In this document: piece by piece, positions 1 to 6,558 of the stretch | How the letters are laid out: every line of letters begins with the position of its first letter | Position numbering within the stretch: position 1 is the stretch's first letter | Assembly (NCBI GenBank): GCA_965660955.1 | Contig: CBFIBY010000028.1 | Span: forward strand, 1-20,052 | From: UBA2040 sp965660955 | Lineage (GTDB): Bacteria; Bacteroidota; Bacteroidia; Flavobacteriales_D; Crocinitomicaceae | Length of the DNA: 20,052 nucleotides | Direction: 5' to 3' | Notes under the pieces: generated by a model | What the model was told of the DNA's origin: nothing | Seen by the model: the letters and a program-made list of their open reading frames with translations, nothing else | Databases searched by the model: none | Program-made: the position numbers and the translations under genes

Positions 1-137
1 ACAAATTGCAAGCGCAATACGAAAAGTTGATGGCCGAAGCACACAAACTAAGCACGAGCAATCGTTCGGCTAGCGATGCAAAAGTCAAAGAAGCCAACGA
101 CATTCAGGACAAAATTGCGGCTTTAATGGAGAAATAG
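1..137 (+). CDS. Lacal_2735 family protein, C-terminal part (5' end outside window)
   Basis: The frame that begins at base 3 is open from the window edge and stops with TAG at 135-137, giving 44 residues. The peptide is charged and helical (KLQAQYEKLMAEAHKLSTS near its start, ending AALMEK). From memory this matches the small (about 60 aa) Lacal_2735 family of Bacteroidota, which has a Lys/Glu-rich helical hairpin and the EAxKLSxxNRxxSD core. No function is known for the family. The next gene starts 4 bp after this stop, so the two are probably co-transcribed. The family call rests on recall of the consensus; that it is a real coding tail is fairly sure. Confidence 0.72.
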   Translation, partial: KLQAQYEKLMAEAHKLSTSNRSASDAKVKEANDIQDKIAALMEK

Positions 138-141
138 TCTT

Positions 142-432
142 ATGAAAAAGCAAACGTCTGAATTATCAGAACGCGATCACAACCGCATAATTGAAATGGC
201 CTGGGAAGACAGAACCCCTTTCGAAGCTATCGAGTTTCAATTTGGCTTTTCAGAGTCCGATGTGATCGCATTGATGCGATCCACTTTAAAACGATCGAGC
301 TTCAATCTTTGGCGAAAACGGGTCAATTCTGGTGTGAGTCAAAAGCATTTACAGAAGAGAAATCGAGATATCAATCGATTTAAATGTTCTATGCAAAGAA
401 CGATTTCAGGCAATAAGATATCTAAAAGATGA
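142..432 (+). CDS. TIGR03643 / DUF2805 family protein
   Basis: A 96-aa basic protein. Residues 7-60 (LSERDHNRIIEMAWEDRTPFE, then IEFQFGFSESDVIALMR and FNLWRKRV) match the TIGR03643 (DUF2805) family found in Bacteroidota and Proteobacteria. The N-terminal half looks like a helix-turn-helix-like helical bundle, and the C-terminal 35 residues are rich in Lys and Arg, so nucleic acid binding is plausible, but the function is unknown. It starts with ATG 4 bp after the upstream stop. It converges with tlyA; 49 AT-rich bases separate the two stops and no strong terminator hairpin is visible there. Confidence 0.85.
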   Translation: MKKQTSELSERDHNRIIEMAWEDRTPFEAIEFQFGFSESDVIALMRSTLKRSSFNLWRKRVNSGVSQKHLQKRNRDINRFKCSMQRTISGNKISKR

Positions 433-481
433 ATTTATATTAAGTTTTATTTCCCTAAGAAGCAAAGAACGTTAAGTGTAT

Positions 482-1243
482 TCATATTTTCACCCCTTCA
501 AACGTGTACGTCCAAAAGCTCTTGAGATGCATCAAAAATTCCTGATTTCCATCTCCACCAAGAATGGGTGAATCGATATGCGTAACATAGTTCAAATGGT
601 TCAATTTCCCGACTTCTTTGATCTTTTCAATTACTTCAGGATACAAACGCTTATTTTTTACAATTCCACCCTTTCCAATATTCTTTTTTCCCACTTCAAA
701 TTGAGGTTTTACCAAAGCTATACATTCTGCATTTTTGGTTAATAAGGGATGAAGAAAGGGCAGCACTTTTTCCAATGAAATGAAGGATACATCTATGACG
801 ACTAGATCACATAGTTCGGGAATTAATCGACTATTTAGTTCGCGAACATGGGTTTTTTCAAGATTAACGACTTTGTCGTTTGCCGCGATTTTAGGATGAA
901 GCTGATTTTGCCCAACATCCACACAATACACTTTCGAAGCACCATTTTCAAGCGCCACTTCCGTGAATCCACCTGTAGAAGCGCCAATATCTAAGACCTT
1001 CTTGTTTTTCATACTCACTTTGAAATGTTCCAAAGCATGCTTCAACTTCAAAGCTCCCCTAGAAACGTATGGAATTTCTTCGGCTAAAAGTTCAATTTTT
1101 GCATCAACGGGAATCTTCTTCCCTGTTTTATTGAGCATTTTTCCATTGACCATCACACCATGTTTTCGTATAATTTCTTCCGCTCTTGTGCGCGTAGAAA
1201 CTAATCCTCTTTGCAATAACACTTTGTCCAGCCTTTCTTCCAT
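482..1243 (-). CDS. tlyA: TlyA family rRNA (cytidine-2'-O)-methyltransferase
   Basis: 253 aa when started at the ATG at 1243. Residues 1-60 form an S4 RNA-binding domain (MEERLDKVLLQRGL, with RAEEIIRKHGVMVNG). The rest is an FtsJ-like Rossmann methyltransferase: the SAM-binding motif LDIGASTGGF at 84-93, a catalytic-type Lys in RGALKLKHAL, Asp151 in VVIDVSFIS and Lys179 in LVKPQFE, consistent with the K-D-K-E tetrad of 2'-O-methyltransferases. Known family members methylate 16S and/or 23S rRNA riboses; some were first named haemolysins. An upstream in-frame GTG at 1258 is possible, but a promoter box (TATCTTTG, 1248-1255) overlaps that extension and the family normally begins at MxxRLD, so ATG 1243 is preferred. 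It is transcribed away from the pterin genes. Confidence 0.93.
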   Translation of the reverse strand: MEERLDKVLLQRGLVSTRTRAEEIIRKHGVMVNGKMLNKTGKKIPVDAKIELLAEEIPYVSRGALKLKHALEHFKVSMKNKKVLDIGASTGGFTEVALENGASKVYCVDVGQNQLHPKIAANDKVVNLEKTHVRELNSRLIPELCDLVVIDVSFISLEKVLPFLHPLLTKNAECIALVKPQFEVGKKNIGKGGIVKNKRLYPEVIEKIKEVGKLNHLNYVTHIDSPILGGDGNQEFLMHLKSFWTYTFEGVKI

Positions 1244-1247
1244 AGCA

Positions 1248-1255
1248 CAAAGATA
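1248..1255 (-). promoter_or_regulatory. Bacteroidota -7 box (TATCTTTG) of tlyA
   Basis: On the minus strand TATCTTTG fits the Bacteroidota primary sigma -7 consensus TAnnTTTG exactly. Only 4 nt (TGCT) separate it from the tlyA ATG. No TTG -33 element is seen at the usual distance. If active, transcription would begin at or within a few bases of the start codon, giving a leaderless or nearly leaderless mRNA. Confidence 0.55.
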
Positions 1256-1303
1256 CACATAGATTTAGTTCGGGTAATCCTATGGAGAAGTTTCTATTTT
1301 GCC

Positions 1304-1311
1304 TAACTTTG
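1304..1311 (+). promoter_or_regulatory. Bacteroidota -7 box (TAACTTTG) ahead of the pterin genes
   Basis: TAACTTTG is an exact match to TAnnTTTG and lies 37 nt before the TTG start of the pterin synthase gene. The gap to the divergent tlyA box (1248-1255) is about 50 bp, so this intergenic space appears to hold two back-to-back promoters. No clear TTG -33 element is present. Confidence 0.6.
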
Positions 1312-1348
1312 CACCGCCTTACAAGAGGTCAAATGAATAACAGAGGAT

Positions 1349-1780
1349 TTGAAAACAGTATACATTACCCGAAGAGAGACATTCAATGCAGCACACAAGT
1401 TGTGGAATGAGAAATGGACAGCCGAAAAAAACGAAGAAGTTTTTGGTCGATGTGCGAACCTCAACTGGCACGGACATAATTTCACTTTATACGTTACTGT
1501 GAAAGGTTTACCGCACGAAGACACTGGTTTCGTCATCAACTTAAAAGACTTGAGTAAAATCATAAAAACCGAAGTTGTTGAGTCCTTGGACCATAAAAAT
1601 TTGAATTTAGATGTTCCATATTTAGAAGGTGTTCTTCCATCAACTGAAAACATGGTCATCGCAATTTGGGATAGACTTATCCAACCTATTCGCGGAGCAG
1701 GTGGAGAATTGGCGAAAATAAAGCTGGTTGAAACGGAAAATAACTTTGTTGAATACTTTGGTGGCGCTGAACCTTTTTAG
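1349..1780 (+). CDS. 6-pyruvoyl tetrahydropterin synthase-type enzyme (COG0720; often auto-named 6-carboxytetrahydropterin synthase QueD)
   Basis: 143 aa, a full-length T-fold PTPS/QueD family enzyme. Zinc ligands are His16 (in FNAAHKL), His41 and His43 (HGHNF); the catalytic Cys is Cys35 in GRCANLNWHGH; Asp81-His82 (LDHKNLNLDVPY) and Glu128 (LVETENN) complete the usual active-site set. Substrate in this family is 7,8-dihydroneopterin triphosphate, the product of the folE enzyme encoded next. The Cys-to-HGH spacing here is C-x5-HGH, the spacing of the tetrahydrobiopterin enzymes (PTPS-II), not the C-x3-HGH of E. coli QueD, so a pyruvoyl-tetrahydropterin product is more likely than a queuosine precursor. 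The start is TTG at 1349: an in-frame stop lies at 1334-1336, and the next in-frame Met is residue 102. The family assignment is sure; the exact product is inferred. Confidence 0.92.
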   Translation: MKTVYITRRETFNAAHKLWNEKWTAEKNEEVFGRCANLNWHGHNFTLYVTVKGLPHEDTGFVINLKDLSKIIKTEVVESLDHKNLNLDVPYLEGVLPSTENMVIAIWDRLIQPIRGAGGELAKIKLVETENNFVEYFGGAEPF

Positions 1781-1825
1781 TACTACTTCGTTTATATAAC
1801 TTAGACACAACAAAACGAACTCATT

Positions 1826-2419
1826 TTGAAACAATCCATCGAATACAACGACAAGATTACCGAAAGCTTATCTGGCCATTACAAAGAAATTTTAGCTGAG
1901 ATAGGCGAAGATCCAAGTCGTGAAGGATTGGAAAAAACTCCGGAACGCGTTGCGAAAGCTATGCAATTCCTGACACAAGGGTATGATCAAGATCCTGATG
2001 CGATTCTGAAAAAAGCTTTGTTTCATGAAGATTATTCTGAAATGGTCATCGTCAAGGACATTGAGGTGTATTCTATGTGTGAACACCATATGTTACCCTT
2101 CTTCGGAAAAGCACACGTTGCTTACATTCCAAATTCTACTATTGTTGGTTTGAGTAAAATACCGCGTGTTGTGGATGCATTTGCAAGACGCTTGCAGGTT
2201 CAGGAGCGATTGACGATTGAGATTAGAGATGCCATTCAAAGGGTATTGCAGCCAAAAGGTGTAGCTGTCGTATTGGAGTGCTCGCACATGTGTATGCAAA
2301 TGCGCGGAGTTCAAAAACAAAACTCAACTACAACGTCGAGTGCGTTCACAGGGTTATTTTTGTCAAACGATTCTACGCGCAAGGAGTTTATCAACCTGAT
2401 TCAAGCTCGTCTACACTAA
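1826..2419 (+). CDS. folE: GTP cyclohydrolase I (type IA)
   Basis: 197 aa. It converts GTP to 7,8-dihydroneopterin triphosphate, the first step for folate, queuosine and biopterin-type cofactors. Zinc ligands are visible: Cys85 and His88 in MCEHHMLPFFGKAH, and Cys156 in ECSHMCMQMRGVQ; His87 and His154 fit the catalytic positions. The N-terminal helix DPSREGLEKTPERVAKAM is typical. The start is TTG at 1826; the next Met (residue 46) would remove that conserved helix, so TTG is needed. It lies 45 bp after the pterin synthase gene, probably as one operon, and is followed by a terminator-like hairpin at 2447-2472. Confidence 0.97.
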   Translation: MKQSIEYNDKITESLSGHYKEILAEIGEDPSREGLEKTPERVAKAMQFLTQGYDQDPDAILKKALFHEDYSEMVIVKDIEVYSMCEHHMLPFFGKAHVAYIPNSTIVGLSKIPRVVDAFARRLQVQERLTIEIRDAIQRVLQPKGVAVVLECSHMCMQMRGVQKQNSTTTSSAFTGLFLSNDSTRKEFINLIQARLH

Positions 2420-2446
2420 GGCTCATTCAAATTACTAAATAATGTC

Positions 2447-2472
2447 AAAAACTGCTTTCACAGCTAGTTTTT
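2447..2472 (+). terminator. Probable intrinsic terminator after folE
   Basis: AAAAACT (2447-2453) pairs with AGTTTTT (2466-2472), continued inside by GCT/AGC with one bulged T, around a 5-nt loop. The T-run is part of the 3' arm, as in many AT-rich terminators, so it may work in both directions. It separates the pterin operon from the BI-1 gene. Confidence 0.55.
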
Positions 2473-2505
2473 CAATATCTTTATATCCAATTAAAATAAA
2501 TTTAA

Positions 2506-3252
2506 ATGGGTAATCAAATACATCAGCACGAAGGTTTCTCGAAAGAAATCTCGAATGAGTTTTTTAGAAGTGTTTACGGATATATGTTCGGCGCATTAGC
2601 ACTTTCAGGCATTATTGCCTACTGGTTGGGCACGAGTAACATGGTGCAAATGGCCGATGGTTCTATGCTTCCTGAATTTTTCTTGAAATATTTCATTTCG
2701 GCAAGTGGAGGACTTTCACCTCTATTTTATGTCGTTATGTTCGCTCCAGTTGTACTTGGACTTGGAATACAAATGGCCTATCGCCGTCTATCCTTGGGAT
2801 TGTTAATGGCACTATTCGTTGTCTACGCTCTTTTAATGGGTGTTTCCTTAAGTACGATCTTCATGGTCTATGCAGGAGCAACGATTGCAACAACGTTTTT
2901 CATTAGCGCTGGTGCGTTTGCTGGGATGGCAGTTCTAGGTTACACCACAAAAACAGACTTAACTAAAATGGGAAGTCTTTTGTACATGGGATTCATTGGG
3001 ATTTTCATTGCGGGTATTGTAAACATGTGGGTGCAAAGTAGTTTCATGGGATGGATCATATCTTTAATCGGAGTGGTTGTATTCACAGGACTGACTGCAT
3101 ATTACATGCAACAGCTAAAAGGAATTTCTAAAAATCAAGAGCTTTCTGGATTGGACAGAAGTAAATTGGCCTTAGTCGGTGGATTGCAATTGTATATTTT
3201 ATTTATCAACTTGTTCATGTCACTTTTACGACTGACAGGAGGACGAGATTAA
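2506..3252 (+). CDS. Bax inhibitor-1 / YccA family membrane protein
   Basis: 248 aa with about seven hydrophobic segments (roughly 25-42, 72-90, 96-115, 117-147, 156-175, 182-200 and 222-242). The motif VLGYTTKTDLTKMGS at 143-157 and the C-terminal block LYILFINLFMSLLRLTGGRD are hallmarks of the BI-1/YccA (TMBIM) family. Known members include E. coli YccA, a modulator of the FtsH protease, and BsYetJ, a pH-dependent calcium leak channel; the role here is not shown by context. The ATG start lies in an A/T-rich leader (AAATAAATTTAAATG) with no Shine-Dalgarno sequence. A near-match -7 box, TATCTTTA, lies at 2476-2483. Confidence 0.92.
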   Translation: MGNQIHQHEGFSKEISNEFFRSVYGYMFGALALSGIIAYWLGTSNMVQMADGSMLPEFFLKYFISASGGLSPLFYVVMFAPVVLGLGIQMAYRRLSLGLLMALFVVYALLMGVSLSTIFMVYAGATIATTFFISAGAFAGMAVLGYTTKTDLTKMGSLLYMGFIGIFIAGIVNMWVQSSFMGWIISLIGVVVFTGLTAYYMQQLKGISKNQELSGLDRSKLALVGGLQLYILFINLFMSLLRLTGGRD

Positions 3253-3262
3253 GAGATATTTT

Positions 3263-3270
3263 TAACTTTG
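3263..3270 (+). promoter_or_regulatory. Bacteroidota -7 box (TAACTTTG) of the 32-aa micro-protein gene
   Basis: TAACTTTG matches TAnnTTTG exactly. It begins 10 bp after the stop of the BI-1 gene and ends 15 nt before the ATG of the small ORF at 3286. The leader between them is A-rich (TAAAAAAAACAAACC), the usual form in this phylum. Confidence 0.6.
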
Positions 3271-3285
3271 TAAAAAAAACAAACC

Positions 3286-3384
3286 ATGCCAGATAATTTC
3301 TTTGAAGAGTCAACAGCAGCAGTAGGAACCATTTTTACAATTGTAGCACTTGGTCTATTGACAGCAATCCTGATTTGGGGTTAG
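3286..3384 (+). CDS. 32-aa predicted single-pass membrane micro-protein
   Basis: A short ORF, ATG at 3286 to TAG at 3384. The product begins MPDNFFEESTAAVGT, then has a hydrophobic stretch of about 19 residues (IFTIVALGLLTAILIW) and ends with Gly. This is one transmembrane helix with a short acidic N-terminus. Support for it being a gene: an exact -7 promoter box 15 nt upstream, an A-rich leader, and a perfect-stem terminator 20 bp after the stop, so it sits alone in its own transcription unit of about 170 bp. I do not recognise the family. The topology is probably N-out/C-in or the reverse; the sequence has no basic residues to decide. Function unknown. Confidence 0.68.
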   Translation: MPDNFFEESTAAVGTIFTIVALGLLTAILIWG

Positions 3385-3404
3385 ACTCATGAAAAATAAC
3401 ATTC

Positions 3405-3438
3405 AACCCTTCCTGATATAACTCTGGAAGGGTTTTTT
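3405..3438 (+). terminator. Strong intrinsic terminator after the 32-aa ORF
   Basis: A perfect 9-bp stem, AACCCTTCC (3405-3413) with GGAAGGGTT (3426-3434), a 12-nt loop, and a T6 run at 3433-3438. This is the clearest Rho-independent terminator in the window. It ends only 19 bp before the pyrophosphatase ATG. Confidence 0.85.
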
Positions 3439-3457
3439 AATTGATAAACATACGAAC

Positions 3458-3994
3458 ATGAACGCACACCCGTGGCACGACGTCTCAATAGGCGAAAAAT
3501 CTCCTGAATTGGTGACTGGAATTATTGAAATTCCGAAAAACAGTCGCGCAAAATATGAATTAGATAAAGACTCGGGGATGTTGATTCTTGATAGAGTGCT
3601 CTATTCATCTATCAACTATCCCGCAAATTACGGTTTCATTCCACAGACATATTGTGATGATGATGATCCATTGGATATTTTGGTCCTATCACAAATCGAA
3701 ATCGTACCTATGTGTTTGGTTGAAGCCAAAGTTATTGGTGTAATGCGTATGATGGACGGTGGAGAAATGGATGATAAAATTATTGCCGTAGCGAACAACG
3801 ACATGAGCGTTAATCACATTGAAGATATAGAAGAACTGCCTCTTCATTGGATTAAAGAATTGAGAAGTTTCTTCGAAGACTACAAAAAATTGGAGAACAA
3901 AACTGTCGTTGTTGAAGAGTTTCAAAATAAAGAAACTGCAATGGAAGTGATCCAAAAAAGCATCGTAGACTACAAAGAAAAATTCGGGAAATAA
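3458..3994 (+). CDS. ppa: Inorganic pyrophosphatase (family I)
   Basis: 178 aa, normal length for the soluble family I enzyme that hydrolyses pyrophosphate to two phosphates and so drives biosynthetic reactions in the cytoplasm. The family signature is DDDPLDILV at 68-76, giving Asp68 and Asp73 as metal ligands; Asp100 and Asp105 (MMDGGEMDDK) are the expected further ligands; Glu24 and Lys32 in the EIPKNSRAKYE block and the C-terminal IKELRSFFEDYKKLE complete the pattern. ATG start at 3458. The terminator ending at 3438 leaves almost no room for a separate promoter. A VOC gene follows after 7 bp. Confidence 0.97.
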   Translation: MNAHPWHDVSIGEKSPELVTGIIEIPKNSRAKYELDKDSGMLILDRVLYSSINYPANYGFIPQTYCDDDDPLDILVLSQIEIVPMCLVEAKVIGVMRMMDGGEMDDKIIAVANNDMSVNHIEDIEELPLHWIKELRSFFEDYKKLENKTVVVEEFQNKETAMEVIQKSIVDYKEKFGK

Positions 3995-4001
3995 TTTCCT
4001 G

Positions 4002-4373
4002 ATGATAAAACACGAACCCATAATTGGCGTGCAGGATGTAGAAAAAAGTTCTGCATGGTACCAGAAATTATTGGGTTGTAAAAGCAATCATGGCGGCAGT
4101 GAATTCGAAATGTTGGCGGATGAAAAAGGAGATGTTTTTCTTTGTTTACACAAATGGGGTGAACATGATCATCCTACCCTGTCAAGCCCAAAAATTCAAT
4201 CTGGAAATGGACTCATTCTCTATTTGCGTGTTGAAGATTTAGACAAAGCGTGGCAAAACGCCGAAGAATTGAACGCACGAATTGAAGAACCACCTCAACT
4301 CAATCCAAACTCTGGAAAACGACAATTTAGTTTGCTCGATTTGGACGGTTATTATGTGATGGTTTCGTTGTAA
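4002..4373 (+). CDS. VOC (glyoxalase/bleomycin resistance/dioxygenase fold) family protein
   Basis: 123 aa with the paired beta-alpha-beta-beta-beta layout of the vicinal oxygen chelate fold: IIGVQDVEKSSAWYQKLLG at 7-25 and a second half LYLRVEDLDKAWQNAEELNA near 73-92. The last strand reads FSLLDLDGYYVMVSL; the usual metal-binding Glu of the DPDGxxxEL motif is absent, so it may bind a ligand without catalytic metal. The substrate cannot be told. It starts 7 bp after ppa and is likely co-transcribed. Confidence 0.85.
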   Translation: MIKHEPIIGVQDVEKSSAWYQKLLGCKSNHGGSEFEMLADEKGDVFLCLHKWGEHDHPTLSSPKIQSGNGLILYLRVEDLDKAWQNAEELNARIEEPPQLNPNSGKRQFSLLDLDGYYVMVSL

Positions 4374-4448
4374 TATAAAATCATTTATCCGTACTTTTAC
4401 AAGAACAAAGCTTGGTATATTCCTCAATACATTTTTCTATGACATTCA

Positions 4449-5213
4449 ATGTCCAAATTACCAAAAGAGCATAAGTTTGTTGATTTTTCGGATTACGGTA
4501 GACCAATAGCTCGAATAATCGCCAACTCATTAAAGACCACAGCTTTCACGCCCATTCATGTTACTATTGGGTTTATCATATCGGGACTTTTTGCCACGTA
4601 TTACATTATTCAAGGCGATTATTGGCTGGCCGCATTCTTTTTAATTTTCAAGTCTATTTTGGATGCAGCAGATGGTGAACTCGCCCGCATTAAAAAGCAG
4701 CCTTCTTACACGGGTCGTTACTTAGATTCCGTTGCAGACATTCTCTTGAATGCACTGTTTGTTGGGTCAATTGCCTATATTTCGAATACGCCGGTTTGGA
4801 TCTGCATTGTTGCATTTCTAGGTTTGCAATTGCAAGGCACCCTTTACAATTATTACTACGTGATACTAAGAAACAAGTTTAACGGAGATACAACTAGTCG
4901 AGTCTTTGAAAACAAAACACCGACAGCACTCGAAGGGGAAACGCAAAGACAAGTGAACATTCTTTTTCGATTATACAAACTACTTTATGGTGCTTTCGAC
5001 AAAACTATTTATACACTTGACCAAAATGCGAATGAAGGCAAAATATTCCCAAAATGGCTGATGACGAGTATCTCCACTTTTGGATTGGGTTTTCAATTGC
5101 TGCTCATAGCTACCATGCTCGTATTGGGATTAAAGAATTTTATTCTACCCTTTTTCGTCGCGTATACTATTATGGTTTTTGTATTTATTGGTATCCGAAA
5201 ATTGTTTTATTAG
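4449..5213 (+). CDS. CDP-alcohol phosphatidyltransferase family membrane enzyme
   Basis: 254 aa. The full family motif D-x2-D-G-x2-A-R-x8-G-x3-D-x3-D is present: Asp72, Asp75-Gly76, Ala79-Arg80, Gly89, Asp93, Asp97. These enzymes move a phosphate-linked group from a CDP-alcohol to a second alcohol during phospholipid synthesis in the inner membrane. About six membrane segments are visible (for example near 35-55, 58-70, 100-120, 208-230 and 235-250). A long cytoplasmic insert at 140-190 (with RVFENKTPTALEGETQRQVN) sets it apart from PgsA and PssA. Which head group it uses cannot be read from the sequence. ATG at 4449; no neighbour suggests a pathway. Confidence 0.88.
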   Translation: MSKLPKEHKFVDFSDYGRPIARIIANSLKTTAFTPIHVTIGFIISGLFATYYIIQGDYWLAAFFLIFKSILDAADGELARIKKQPSYTGRYLDSVADILLNALFVGSIAYISNTPVWICIVAFLGLQLQGTLYNYYYVILRNKFNGDTTSRVFENKTPTALEGETQRQVNILFRLYKLLYGAFDKTIYTLDQNANEGKIFPKWLMTSISTFGLGFQLLLIATMLVLGLKNFILPFFVAYTIMVFVFIGIRKLFY

Positions 5214-5344
5214 CTGATCATCAACGCGTTTTTTTCTCCAGAGGATTACTCCCCAAGTACTAAAAACCGCAATTCGTTTCTACTGAAAGGACTTTTTATC
5301 GTTAGTTTTAAGGTTTAAAGAAATTTATTCAATACTGACTTATT

Positions 5345-6517
5345 TTGAAGTTTTCGTTTTTTTTACTCGTCATTTTTTTCGCTTCAATGGAGTCGTATGG
5401 ACAAGATTTGAAAAACTTCATCTTACACGATATTTACTTCGATTCCGCGCAGTTTGTCCAAAAGAAAATAAAATCTGCCCATATCTACTCCGAACGGATG
5501 AGTCAAAAAAGATCAAAAGAACCTCGCATTGATGTTAAAAAAACAGCCGAATTTGAATTTAATGAGTTTGGTCAAGTGGTCTACAAACGGAATTCTGAAT
5601 TCAAACCTGTGCGAGATGCGCTAGGATATGCCAAAACGTATTATCGGAAATATGAATACGACAAAGGACATCGAATAAGCAAAGAATGTCATGCCGGAGT
5701 AGAAGACGAAACCTGCTACGAAGACACCTACAACGAAAAAGGACAAATCCTAAAACGGACAAATTCTTTTGGTCACTACCAAGTCAATGAATATGATTAC
5801 ACGTGGGAAGGTGACTCAGTAATTGATGTGAAAGTTACCGAGAAAAATATCTGGAATAGAGCTGAACAACCCCAAGTTAAATTCGATAGTCAAGGCACAA
5901 TAACGGAATACCATTTTGAAAAAAGTGTTATCAAATTAAATCAAAAAATAAAGGGGAATTTTAAAACAAGAACTTGGCTTCGTTATAGAGGTGACACCTT
6001 AATTCAACAAAGTAAAACGATCGTTTTAATTGATAAAAATGTGCTTCTTTTTCATTGTCGAATAAACATGGATGGAGATACGATTGAGTCACTTGAAGGA
6101 AATTATGATGCGCAAGGAAATCTTACTTTTCTGAAAATTAGGGAATGGCAAACTTCTTTTAAGGATGACGTTGACGCTTCACTGGAAAGGCAGAACGAAA
6201 GCACCTATATAGTTGAAAGTATTTTCAAGTTTGACAACCATTATTCTGATGATTTACTTGAGAAGCGTTTTTTGGAATTCAGTAAATATGAAATTTCAAA
6301 AGGTGAAACGACTCGCACACGATACGCTATGAAAACGCAGCGTTTTCAGTATGATACAGATATACTGTCTGAAAAATACTGGCCAGAGAAGGAAGATATA
6401 GAAGATGAGTACGATACTGATTCTCCACAAAAAATAGAAGTTATTGATGACGTTGATGCACCTCCAGCCCCAGAGGTGTTGCCCGTTAAGGAAGAAATTG
6501 AGGAGATTGATGATTAG
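5345..6517 (+). CDS. Exported protein with YD-like motifs and acidic C-terminal tail
   Basis: 390 aa, not recognised as a named family. Residues 1-19 form a signal peptide (MKFSFFLLVIFFASMESYG) with predicted cleavage before Gln20. The body holds at least five short YD/RHS-like units, each 'Tyr/Phe-Asp/Asn-x-x-Gly-x-(hydrophobic)': FNEFGQVVY 72-80, YDKGHRI 105-111, YNEKGQILK 129-137, FDSQGTITEY 180-189, YDAQGNLTFL 254-263. Such units usually form beta-hairpins in cell-surface proteins. The C-terminus is acidic with a Pro-rich patch (VDAPPAPEVLPVKEEIEE). The start is TTG at 5345; the next Met (residue 15) would destroy the signal peptide. No type IX sorting domain is visible, so a periplasmic or outer-membrane-associated place is likely. 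Function unknown. Confidence 0.78.
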   Translation: MKFSFFLLVIFFASMESYGQDLKNFILHDIYFDSAQFVQKKIKSAHIYSERMSQKRSKEPRIDVKKTAEFEFNEFGQVVYKRNSEFKPVRDALGYAKTYYRKYEYDKGHRISKECHAGVEDETCYEDTYNEKGQILKRTNSFGHYQVNEYDYTWEGDSVIDVKVTEKNIWNRAEQPQVKFDSQGTITEYHFEKSVIKLNQKIKGNFKTRTWLRYRGDTLIQQSKTIVLIDKNVLLFHCRINMDGDTIESLEGNYDAQGNLTFLKIREWQTSFKDDVDASLERQNESTYIVESIFKFDNHYSDDLLEKRFLEFSKYEISKGETTRTRYAMKTQRFQYDTDILSEKYWPEKEDIEDEYDTDSPQKIEVIDDVDAPPAPEVLPVKEEIEEIDD

Positions 6518-6558
6518 CTTCAAATGAACTTTTTCGCCAATTCTCAATTCAAATATTT

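Noticed and set aside
1244..1258. GTG start extending TlyA by five residues
   Set aside because: The extension overlaps an exact promoter box and is not part of the usual family N-terminus.
963..1262. 99-aa ORF on the + strand opposite tlyA
   Set aside because: It lies wholly antisense to a well-supported gene with clear catalytic motifs; its composition is that of a shadow frame.
1333..1410. Short upstream ORF (ATG at 1333) overlapping the pterin synthase start out of frame
   Set aside because: 25 codons with no recognisable content; most of it is forced by the real gene. Regulation by it cannot be excluded but nothing supports it.
5054..5263. 69-aa + strand ORF overlapping the end of the CDP-alcohol transferase gene
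   Set aside because: Two thirds is in another frame of the real gene, and its composition is unusual for a protein of this genome.
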